Part shown: positions 16,040-23,601 of the stretch, one piece after another
Position numbering within the stretch: the first letter of the stretch is position 1
Layout of the letters: the number at the start of each line of letters is the position of its first letter
NCBI RefSeq assembly: GCF_000513275.1
Contig: NZ_CBVJ010000143.1
Coordinates: forward strand, 1-60,063
Length of the DNA: 60,063 nucleotides
Source: Paenibacillus gorillae
GTDB taxonomy: Bacteria > Bacillota > Bacilli > Paenibacillales > Paenibacillaceae
Direction of reading: 5' to 3'
Program-made: the position numbers and the translations under genes
Notes under the pieces: generated by a model
The model's input: the letters and a program-made list of their open reading frames with translations, nothing else
What the model was told of the DNA's origin: nothing
Database searches by the model: none

Positions 16040-17995
16040 ATGAATAGTCGTCGTGGGAAGTCTTTTCGTCGTTTAAATATTAGCTCGGCAACCCGGCGGC
16101 TGGCCAGTCGACGGAAACGCAAAAAAGTGTATTTGGATATAGCAGATGCTGCGATCGTAGTGGTTGATGATGGCTGCCGCTTTAAAAAGGTGCATAAAAA
16201 ATGCAAGCCAGCTAAGCATGGCCGGAAAAAGAAAAAATGCCGTAAGAGGCATCGCGTCGCTACCGGAGCAACGGGCGCAACTGGAGCGACAGGTGTAACG
16301 GGGGTAACAGGTACAACGGGAGCAGGTGATCCTGGCGCAAGAGGGGCTACAGGTGCGACCGGGGCAACTGGAGTGACAGGCCCAACTGGTGCCACTGTAG
16401 GTGCGACAGGCGGAACAGGGGTTACCGGTGCAACAGGCATTGCGGGTGCAACAGGGCCAACTGGCGTCACAGGAGCGGGTACTACTGGAGCAACGGGTGC
16501 GATCGGGGCAACTGGAGTGACGGGCCCAACTGGCGCCACTTTGGGTGCCACGGGTGCAACAGGTGTGACCGGAGCGACTGGTTTAACGGGATCTACTGGA
16601 GCGACGGGATCCACAGGTGTAACAGGAAGTACTGGAGCAACCGGAGTAACAGGTGTAACGGGAATGACAGGTGTAACAGGAGCGACCGGTGCCACCGGAG
16701 CAACGGGTATCACGGGAGCAACAGGAGTAACAGGTGCGACAGGTCTGACAGGAGCCACCGGAGCAACCGGGGTAACAGGCGTCACGGGTGCCACCGGAAC
16801 AACAGGTGAAACAGGGGCAACGGGGCCAACAGGAGCAACTGGGTTAACGGGAGTAACAGGTGTCACGGGATCAACGGGTGCCACCGGGGCTACAGGAGCA
16901 ACTGGGCTAACAGGCGTCACGGGTGTCACGGGAGCGACCGGAGCCACCGGAATTACAGGTGAAACAGGAGCGACGGGGTCAACAGGGGTAACTGGATTAA
17001 CAGGTGTTACGGGATCAACTGGTGTGTCCGGGGCAACGGGCACGACGGGGCCAACAGGAGCGACCGGTGCAACAGGAGTAACTGGAGTAACTGGATTAAC
17101 AGGTGTTACGGGGTCAACAGGAGCGACAGGAGCAACGGGCACGACGGGGTCAACAGGAGCGACAGGTGCAACTGGACTAACAGGAGTAACAGGCGTCACA
17201 GGAGCGACCGGTGCCACCGGAACTACAGGTGAAACAGGAGCGACGGGGCCAACAGGAGTAACTGGATTAACAGGTGTTACGGGAGCAACTGGTGTGACAG
17301 GAGCAACGGGCGCGACGGGGCCAACAGGATTAACAGGGGCAACAGGATTAACAGGTGTTACGGGAGCAACGGGCATGACGGGGCCAACAGGGGCCACCGG
17401 TGCAACTGGATTAACAGGAGTAACAGGAGTAACAGGCGTCACGGGAGCGACCGGAGCCACCGGAGCAACTGGGCTAACCGGAGCAACAGGTGTCACGGGC
17501 CCGACAGGCCCGACAGGAACCACGGGGGCAACTGGAATAACAGGTACTACGGGAGCTACGGGTGAGACAGGAGCCACAGGTACGAGCACAACGAGTGTAT
17601 CGGCCTTTGCAGCAAATACGACAGGGGCCATCATTGCAGTTGTCCTTGTAGGAACGCTGGTACCGTTGCCAAGCTCACAAAATATAGGGGCGGGCATTAC
17701 TATAAACGGGGCTAACAACACGTTTACCGTAGCACCAGCCGGTCGCTATTACATCACTTATCAGGTCAACCTGACTGCGGGTTTATTGCTCGGCTCACGT
17801 CTTATTATCAATGGCGCAGCAAACCTGGCATCGACCATAACACCGGTGTTGACACTCTCCAGCTTTAACAATGACGTGATTGTCACACTGCCCGCGAACT
17901 CTACCGTGTCCCTTCAGCTATTTGGCCTGCTTGGTGCAGCCACCTTAATCAATAACGGTGCTGGTGCGGCAGTCACAATTATTCAGTTAAGTTAA
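16040..17995 (+). CDS. Collagen-like repeat protein (BclA-like surface or exosporium protein)
   Basis: The 651-residue protein has three parts. Residues 1-73 are highly basic and Cys-containing (RRKRKKVYLD, HGRKKKKCRKRHR). Residues 74 to about 515 are roughly 147 Gly-X-Thr triplets (GAT, GVT, GLT, GST, GPT, GET) with few breaks. The last 135 residues form a beta-rich C-terminal domain (PAGRYYITYQVNL, VTLPANSTVSLQL) like the trimerising head of BclA proteins. The threonines are typical O-glycosylation sites. It has no standard signal peptide, as with exosporium proteins placed by an N-terminal motif. RBS: AAGAGGTGACG. Three glycosyltransferases surround it. Confidence 0.9.
   Translation: MNSRRGKSFRRLNISSATRRLASRRKRKKVYLDIADAAIVVVDDGCRFKKVHKKCKPAKHGRKKKKCRKRHRVATGATGATGATGVTGVTGTTGAGDPGARGATGATGATGVTGPTGATVGATGGTGVTGATGIAGATGPTGVTGAGTTGATGAIGATGVTGPTGATLGATGATGVTGATGLTGSTGATGSTGVTGSTGATGVTGVTGMTGVTGATGATGATGITGATGVTGATGLTGATGATGVTGVTGATGTTGETGATGPTGATGLTGVTGVTGSTGATGATGATGLTGVTGVTGATGATGITGETGATGSTGVTGLTGVTGSTGVSGATGTTGPTGATGATGVTGVTGLTGVTGSTGATGATGTTGSTGATGATGLTGVTGVTGATGATGTTGETGATGPTGVTGLTGVTGATGVTGATGATGPTGLTGATGLTGVTGATGMTGPTGATGATGLTGVTGVTGVTGATGATGATGLTGATGVTGPTGPTGTTGATGITGTTGATGETGATGTSTTSVSAFAANTTGAIIAVVLVGTLVPLPSSQNIGAGITINGANNTFTVAPAGRYYITYQVNLTAGLLLGSRLIINGAANLASTITPVLTLSSFNNDVIVTLPANSTVSLQLFGLLGAATLINNGAGAAVTIIQLS
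16259..17581 (+). repeat. Gly-X-Thr coding tandem repeat
   Basis: About 1.3 kb of 9-bp units encode Gly-X-Thr. Longer blocks recur almost exactly at DNA level: the stretch encoding GLTGVTG with ATTAACAGGTGTTACGGG returns near 17000, 17100, 17270 and 17350. This suggests recent segmental duplication. Confidence 0.85.
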
Positions 17996-18071
17996 TGCAT
18001 GTGGGCCGAACATGGACAATAGCACAGGAATAGGATGAAGCAACGTTATGGCTCCAGGAGAGTGATGATAA

Positions 18072-19178
18072 ATGCCGAGTGTTAGCCTGTGCATGATTGT
18101 CCGAAACGAAGAAAATAATTTAGGCCGCTGCTTGTCATCCGTCGCCGAGGCCGTCGATGAGATCATCATCGTCGATACGGGGTCGACGGACCGCACGATA
18201 GAGATTGCGAAATCTTACACAGATCGTGTCGAAGTATTCGAATGGATCGATGATTTTGCAGCGGCTCGCAACTATGCATTTTCCCATGCAACGAAGGACT
18301 ATATATTATGGCTTGATGCGGATGATACATTGACCTCGCTTGATTTGCGTGCCTTGCTGTCCCTGAAAAGAACGCTCGATCCTAGTGTAGATTCCGTGTC
18401 GATGTACTATGATCTCGCCTTCGACGAGTATGGGAAGGTAACCTCCAGATTAAGGCGCAATCGATTGGTCAAAAGAGAACGGAATTATCGCTGGATCGGT
18501 GCGGTTCACGAATATCTCGAGGTTTACGGGAACATTATGGCTTCGGATATAGCCGTTACCCATCAGCCGGATGAGCAGGATTCGAACAGCAACCGCAATA
18601 TATCGATTTATGAGAAAAGACTGGCTAAAGGAGAACGGTTCTCCCCTCGTGACCTGTATTATTACGCCAATGAACTGAAGGATCATGGCAGATATGAGGC
18701 CGCCATCCGATACTATGAGCAATTTCTGGGTACGGGAAAAGGATGGCTGGAGGACAATGTTGCCGCCTGTGCTAAATTAGCCGACTGCTATTCAGAGCTG
18801 GAAGAGCCTAGGCTGATGGTCGATTCGATATTGCGTTCCTTTTATTATGATCATCCGCGCCCGGAATTCTGCTGCCGCTTAGGCTTTTATTTCCTCCAGC
18901 AAAATGAACCAAAGACGGCAGCCTACTGGTACCGTTTGGCGACGGAAGCAGATGAGCCCGAGCAAGACTGGGGCATCGCCAGCATGACATGCACGACATG
19001 GCTGCCGCATTTGCAGCTTTGCGTATGTTACGACCGCTTGGGCAAATACGACGAAGCTAATCTGCATAACGAACTGGCGGCCGGCTATCGTCCTGAAGAT
19101 CCGCGAATAATCTCCAACCGGGAATATTTGAAGAATCGTATAAGCCGCATAGGTGAGGGGGGCGTGCTGCTTGTCTGA
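18072..19178 (+). CDS. Family 2 glycosyltransferase with C-terminal TPR-like region
   Basis: The first 100 residues are a typical GT2 catalytic start (SLCMIVRNEENNLGRCL, then IIIVDTGSTDRT) with the metal motif LWLDADDT near residue 80. The rest is helical with TPR-like pairs (RDLYYYANELKDHGRYEAAI, CYDRLGKYDEANLHN), as in SunS-like and related peptide/protein glycosyltransferases. Length 368. GGAGAG precedes the ATG. It starts 76 bp after the collagen-like gene and overlaps the next by a few bases, so these are one unit. Inferred role: attaching or extending sugars on the collagen-like protein. Confidence 0.88.
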   Translation: MPSVSLCMIVRNEENNLGRCLSSVAEAVDEIIIVDTGSTDRTIEIAKSYTDRVEVFEWIDDFAAARNYAFSHATKDYILWLDADDTLTSLDLRALLSLKRTLDPSVDSVSMYYDLAFDEYGKVTSRLRRNRLVKRERNYRWIGAVHEYLEVYGNIMASDIAVTHQPDEQDSNSNRNISIYEKRLAKGERFSPRDLYYYANELKDHGRYEAAIRYYEQFLGTGKGWLEDNVAACAKLADCYSELEEPRLMVDSILRSFYYDHPRPEFCCRLGFYFLQQNEPKTAAYWYRLATEADEPEQDWGIASMTCTTWLPHLQLCVCYDRLGKYDEANLHNELAAGYRPEDPRIISNREYLKNRISRIGEGGVLLV

Positions 19179-20760
19179 TCATGCGAACAGACGGGTGCTC
19201 ATCGGCTGTCCGGTACATCAGCAAGCCAATGTGCTTGCCCTGTTTCTAGCCTCATTAACCCGTTTGCGGTCGGAGGGGCTGGACCTCCATTATTATTTTG
19301 TAGACGATAACCGGGAAGAGGCAAGCAGCGAACTGCTGAAGCAATTTGCCGATGAGCAGGGGAGCGGGAAGGTTACCATTCGATACTCAGGCATGACGGA
19401 TGTATATAACCGGTCGGGCGTAACGCATTGCTGGAATGAGCATCTCGTGTGGAAGGTCGCTGATTTCAAAAACGAAATGATTGACTATGCTCTGGCAGAG
19501 CGATTCGATTATCTATTTTTAATTGATTCCGATCTTTTACTAGAGGAACAAACCTTGCACCAGCTCATCTTTGCCGAAAAGGACATCATATCCGAGATCT
19601 TCTGGACCAGATGGCAGCAAGAAGCGAGGCCGCAGCCGCAGGTGTGGCTTCGTGATGAGTATAAGCAATGGGAGCAGCAGCGAGGCGAACAACTGAACAG
19701 TGATCAAATCGCAGAACGTATGGAGCAGTTTCTAAACCGCATGCAGAGGCCTGGTATTTATGAGGTTGGCGGGCTTGGCGCATGTACATTAATTAGCCGG
19801 CAGGCATTGGGGAAGGGGATACACTTCGGCCCGATCAGCAACGTATCGTTCTGGGGTGAGGACCGTCATTTTTGTATTCGGGCAGCTGCCTTGGGTTTGT
19901 CTTTGTTCGTGGATACTCACTGCCCGGCCTATCATATTTATCGTGATGAGGACTTGCCGGGTGCAGAAATTTTTCTTAAGAAAAGCCATGTCCCCAAATT
20001 CTCCTCGTCATCGTCGGTTACGTTTACGGAGTTTTCCGATCCTCTCCCGTCGTCAATTAAGCCAAGGCTTACGTTATCGATGGTCGTTCGCAACGAAGCC
20101 GATCGTTACCTGAGGGAGGCGCTCGGGAGGCACCGCCGCTATATTCAGGACGCTGTCATTATTGATGACGGTAGTACGGATGGTACGGTCGAAGTCATTC
20201 AGGAAATGCTTCAGGGGCTGCCGGTTCGATTAATCCGCAATGAAACATCGAAGTTCAGCAATGAAATCACATTGCGCAAGCAGCAATGGGAAGAGACGCT
20301 AGCCGTGAAGCCGGATTGGATACTTAATTTGGATGCGGATGAATGGTTTGAGGACCGGTTCGAACGCGAGCTTGAGTCGCTGTTGTCGCAAAAGGATGTA
20401 AGGGTCTATTGCTTTCGGCTGTATGATTTCTGGTCGCCAACGGCTTACCGGGACGATCAATACTGGAGTGCTCATCATCATTTTCGCCCTTTCCTGCTGC
20501 GATACGAGCCGGAGTTGGCGTATAGATGGAGGGAAACTCCGCAGCACTGCGGACGGTTTCCGGAAAATATTTTTGAGCTGCCGAACGGGTTGTCGGAGCT
20601 GCGCCTGAAGCATTTCGGCTGGGCGAGCGCCGTGCACCGGCAAGAAAAGCTGGACCGTTATATGCAGCTCGACCCTGAAGCCAAATACGGGTGGAAGGAG
20701 CAATATATGTCCATTCTCGACCCCTCACCCGGGCTTGTTGAATGGCAGGAGCAGCAATAA
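19171..20760 (+). CDS. Two-domain glycosyltransferase
   Basis: Residues 1 to about 275 form one GT-A-like domain (VLIGCPVHQQANVLALFL, DSDLLLE). From about residue 290 a second GT2 domain begins afresh (LSMVVRNEADRYLREAL, IIDDGSTDGTVEVI, LNLDADEWFE). A single protein may therefore add two sugars. The TTG at 19171 is chosen for its spacing from GAGGGGGG; GTG 19153 is an alternative. It overlaps the previous gene by 8 bp and ends at a bidirectional hairpin. Confidence 0.85.
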   Translation: MSDHANRRVLIGCPVHQQANVLALFLASLTRLRSEGLDLHYYFVDDNREEASSELLKQFADEQGSGKVTIRYSGMTDVYNRSGVTHCWNEHLVWKVADFKNEMIDYALAERFDYLFLIDSDLLLEEQTLHQLIFAEKDIISEIFWTRWQQEARPQPQVWLRDEYKQWEQQRGEQLNSDQIAERMEQFLNRMQRPGIYEVGGLGACTLISRQALGKGIHFGPISNVSFWGEDRHFCIRAAALGLSLFVDTHCPAYHIYRDEDLPGAEIFLKKSHVPKFSSSSSVTFTEFSDPLPSSIKPRLTLSMVVRNEADRYLREALGRHRRYIQDAVIIDDGSTDGTVEVIQEMLQGLPVRLIRNETSKFSNEITLRKQQWEETLAVKPDWILNLDADEWFEDRFERELESLLSQKDVRVYCFRLYDFWSPTAYRDDQYWSAHHHFRPFLLRYEPELAYRWRETPQHCGRFPENIFELPNGLSELRLKHFGWASAVHRQEKLDRYMQLDPEAKYGWKEQYMSILDPSPGLVEWQEQQ

Positions 20761-20762
20761 AA

Positions 20763-20793
20763 AAAAGAAACTGCGTTGTACAGTTTCTTTAAT
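20763..20793. terminator. Bidirectional terminator
   Basis: AAAGAAACTG and CAGTTTCTTT pair across a short loop, with A-run and T-rich flanks serving both converging genes. Confidence 0.8.
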
Positions 20794-20801
20794 CGCGAAT
20801 C

Positions 20802-21851
20802 TTAATGATCATCCTCATCCACAAGGACGCCAAGCTGCCGGTTCTTTTCTTTGAACCTCGTGTTGTGGGAGGATACATAGGCCACTTTATCCGCGGCTGG
20901 ATCGATATATATTTTGGCGCTGTTGAGCGCATTGACGGCATCGGTAAACGTACCGGCGATCAGATGAACCTTGCTGTCATGCTTCACGAAGTCGCCAGCA
21001 GCAAATATGCCAGGGATATTCGTCTCCATCTTGCTCGATACATTCGCATTCCAATCGCCCATATCCAGACCCCATTCCTTAATCGGGCCAAAATTGTAGC
21101 GCAGACCGTGATTGACGATGACGGCATCGACTTCAATACGCTGTTGTTCGCCAGTATCGACGTGGCTAATCGTTACTTCATCAATTTCTGCGCCGTTCTT
21201 GCTGTGAAGGGAGTCGACGGCGTAAGGCGTAAGAATAGTTGCAGAAGATGCCTTCATCTGCGATACATTTCGTTCATGCCCGCCAAACTGATCGCGGCGG
21301 TGAACAACGGTTAAGCTGGATGCAATCGGCACCAAAGCGTTGGCCCAATCGACAGCGGAATCGCCGCCTCCGGAGATAAGTACGCGTTTGCCGCGGAAAA
21401 CCTCCAGTTCTTGAACTGTATAATGCAGATTACTGACTTCAAAACGATCGGCGCCTTCTATATCCAGCTTAGCTAATTGAAGAATGCCGTAGCCGATAGC
21501 CAAAACGACAGTTTTCGTCCAGTGGCGTTCTCCGCTCGCTGCCGTCAGAATGATCGTGTCATCGGCCTGGCGCTCGAAATTCGTAATATGCTGACCCAGC
21601 ACAATTGTGGGATCGAAGGTTTTGGCCTGCTGAATTAATTGATCAATCAGCTTCTCGCCCAGTGTTGGCGTAAGGCCGCCCACATCCCAAATCATCTTCT
21701 CCGGATAGATGAGCACCCTGCCGCCCAGCTCATCTCTCGCTTCGATTAGCTTCGTCTTCAAATCCCTCATGCCGCTATAAAAGGCGGTATACATGCCCGC
21801 AGGCCCTCCGCCAATTATAGTCACATCATACAATTCCAATGCCTCGCTCAT
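20802..21851 (-). CDS. Ferredoxin/flavodoxin-NADP reductase (YumC type)
   Basis: This 349-residue FAD enzyme of the thioredoxin-reductase-like FNR class passes electrons between NADPH and ferredoxin or flavodoxin. Seen: FAD site IIGGGPAGMYTAFYSGM near residue 10, NADPH site ISGGGDSAVDWAN near 160, and the late FAD contact GIFAAGDFVKHD. The CxxC redox pair of true thioredoxin reductases is absent, which separates the two. GAGGGAC precedes the ATG. A near-perfect Fur box lies 70 bp upstream, so iron starvation probably induces it. Confidence 0.93.
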   Translation of the reverse strand: MSEALELYDVTIIGGGPAGMYTAFYSGMRDLKTKLIEARDELGGRVLIYPEKMIWDVGGLTPTLGEKLIDQLIQQAKTFDPTIVLGQHITNFERQADDTIILTAASGERHWTKTVVLAIGYGILQLAKLDIEGADRFEVSNLHYTVQELEVFRGKRVLISGGGDSAVDWANALVPIASSLTVVHRRDQFGGHERNVSQMKASSATILTPYAVDSLHSKNGAEIDEVTISHVDTGEQQRIEVDAVIVNHGLRYNFGPIKEWGLDMGDWNANVSSKMETNIPGIFAAGDFVKHDSKVHLIAGTFTDAVNALNSAKIYIDPAADKVAYVSSHNTRFKEKNRQLGVLVDEDDH

Positions 21852-21921
21852 GCTCAGGTCCCTCTTTCTATATCAACTGCACACAATACAGCGATGGTTA
21901 TAGTCGTTATTTCCATTATAT

Positions 21922-21936
21922 TGATAACGATTATCA
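21922..21936. promoter_or_regulatory. Fur box
   Basis: TGATAACGATTATCA matches the 7-1-7 Fur box TGATAATnATTATCA at all but one position. It lies 70 bp upstream of the ferredoxin-NADP reductase start. Confidence 0.8.
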
Positions 21937-22120
21937 TCGTCAATTTTTATTTGCCCTTTGAAGAAAATAACAAACGGCAAAAAAGCGTTGGAAGAGGAAA
22001 TTTACGCAAGTTTTAAAAATGCGAAATCAGTCCTTTCACGTTATGCTTCAATCGCTGCGCATACCCTGGATTCTCTGCCTTATAAGCGGCTGCTTAACAT
22101 TAACTTAAAATGCGAATGCA

Positions 22121-22132
22121 TATACCAGTGAT
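22121..22132. promoter_or_regulatory. Candidate autoregulatory half-site of the AraR-type regulator
   Basis: TATACCAGTGAT overlaps a TATAAT-like -10 (22132-22137). The 9-mer TATACCAGT recurs upstream of the binding-protein gene. Confidence 0.45.
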
Positions 22133-22192
22133 ATAATGTCGCTGTATGAAACGATTGCACGATATCATACTAGCAAGGGATGGGCTATTGCG

Positions 22193-23380
22193 ATGATGGA
22201 AAAACAGCAGATTCCGATTGCAGGAAGCAAACTGTTGAATGTCAGAATTGCCGACAATGTTAAAGCCTTAATCGAGGAGCTGGGACTGCGTCCTCATGAG
22301 CCGGTTCCCTCGGAAGGTGCGCTGGCCAAGCTGTTCGGCGTCAGTAAGATGACGACGAAGCTTGCACTGGAGCGGCTGGCAAGCGAGGGTATTGTTTACC
22401 GGATGCCGCGCCGGGGAACCTTTCTATCCCCTTATAAGAATGAGAGCCCTCTGGCTGAGGAGGAGGCTTCACAGGCTACAGCGGCTGAGCCTAACATTGG
22501 ACTCCCCGCCAGGCAGACCGCATCTGCCCGAGCAGATATGATCGCAATTGTAGTACCGAACTTGGACGATTATGTGTCCCAGATCGTTGTAGCGGTTGAA
22601 GCGGAAGCCAGAGCGGGCGGCAAGGGGCTGCAGCTTGTCGTCGCAGGGGCACGGGAGGATGAATGTCTGGCGGAGCTTGCGAAGAGCGGCGTCGAGGGCA
22701 TTATTTTCTACCCTCGCGATCCGAAGACATGCAGCGATCAAGTGCTGCGGTTAAAGCTGCAAGCGTATCCGATCATCATTATCGACCGGATTTTCCGCGA
22801 TATCCAGATTGACAGCGTCTATCACGACCATTACAAGGGGACGTATAATCTCGTCGAGTACTTGCTGAACAAGGGGCATCGGAATATCGGCTACATTTCG
22901 AGTCCAATCGATGGCATTACGAGCCGCGAGGAGCGCTATCACGGATATATCCAAGCGATGCTGTACAACGGCTTGTCCGTTAACCAGTCATACATTATGC
23001 TGGACTTCAACCGCGAGCATGAGATGCGGTTTCTTGAGCGCAACGAGCAGCACGCTGCCTACTTGAAGCTAAATCCTGAGATTACGGCAGTTGTGTGCGC
23101 GAATGATTATTTTGCCGCTTCTCTCATCCATACTGCGCTCCTGGAAGGCATAGCCGTACCGAAGGATTTATCAGTCGTGGGCTTTACCGATCTAGCCTTG
23201 TCGGCGCTGTTGTCTGTGCCGCTTACGACGGCCCGGCAGCCGACAGACCAGCTTGGTGTACGCGCCGTCCGGCTGCTGCTGAAGCGAATTAGTAACGGCA
23301 GCGCCCATCCGACGTCGGTACAAATTCCTATTGATATTGTCGAACGGGAATCTGTGCTGGACATTACGCTGGGGCGCTGA
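22193..23380 (+). CDS. AraR-type regulator: GntR DNA-binding domain plus LacI-type sugar-sensing domain
   Basis: An N-terminal GntR winged helix (NVKALIEELGLRPHEPVPSE, VSKMTTKLALERLASEGIVYR) is joined by a linker to a periplasmic-binding-like effector domain (MIAIVVPNLDDYVSQIV, VEGIIFYPRD, VSVVGFTDLALSALLSVPLTT-type end). This chimera is known from AraR, where sugar binding releases DNA. ATG 22193 gives 395 residues. An upstream ATG at 22136 is open but overlaps the -10-like element and has no ribosome site. It directly precedes an Opp-family import operon carrying matching half-sites, so it probably controls uptake of a sugar-containing ligand. Confidence 0.9.
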   Translation: MMEKQQIPIAGSKLLNVRIADNVKALIEELGLRPHEPVPSEGALAKLFGVSKMTTKLALERLASEGIVYRMPRRGTFLSPYKNESPLAEEEASQATAAEPNIGLPARQTASARADMIAIVVPNLDDYVSQIVVAVEAEARAGGKGLQLVVAGAREDECLAELAKSGVEGIIFYPRDPKTCSDQVLRLKLQAYPIIIIDRIFRDIQIDSVYHDHYKGTYNLVEYLLNKGHRNIGYISSPIDGITSREERYHGYIQAMLYNGLSVNQSYIMLDFNREHEMRFLERNEQHAAYLKLNPEITAVVCANDYFAASLIHTALLEGIAVPKDLSVVGFTDLALSALLSVPLTTARQPTDQLGVRAVRLLLKRISNGSAHPTSVQIPIDIVERESVLDITLGR

Positions 23381-23407
23381 CGATTATTAATAAGTTCGAA
23401 ATGAAGA

Positions 23408-23451
23408 GCTTGTATTTCTGCCTAATGAGGCGGAAATACAGGCTTTTTTGG
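23408..23451 (+). terminator. Terminator after the regulator gene
   Basis: GCTTGTATTTCTGCC pairs with GGCGGAAATACAGGC, followed by six T. Confidence 0.85.
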
Positions 23452-23495
23452 CATTTACATATCCTTCAACTCGAATTTACATATTCTTCAATTCG

Positions 23496-23522
23496 TAGAC
23501 CATTGAATATACCAGTGGTCTA
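23496..23522. promoter_or_regulatory. Operator upstream of the Opp-type operon
   Basis: TAGACCA (23496-23502) and TGGTCTA (23516-23522) are perfect inverted repeats 13 bp apart. Between them is TATACCAGT, also found before the regulator gene. All three fit TAKACCANT, a half-site pattern typical of GntR-family operators. Confidence 0.6.
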
Positions 23523-23601
23523 AAATACCATATTAGCTGTCGACTGGGAGCGTCTGGTCGAAAAGGAAGTATCAAATCGATTGTGGGGAGAGAAGTTTCG
23601 A

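Noticed and set aside
16003..17721. 572-residue Pro/Val-rich frame antisense to the collagen gene
   Set aside because: It is a by-product of the 9-bp Gly-X-Thr units, whose complement lacks stops. There is no ribosome site.
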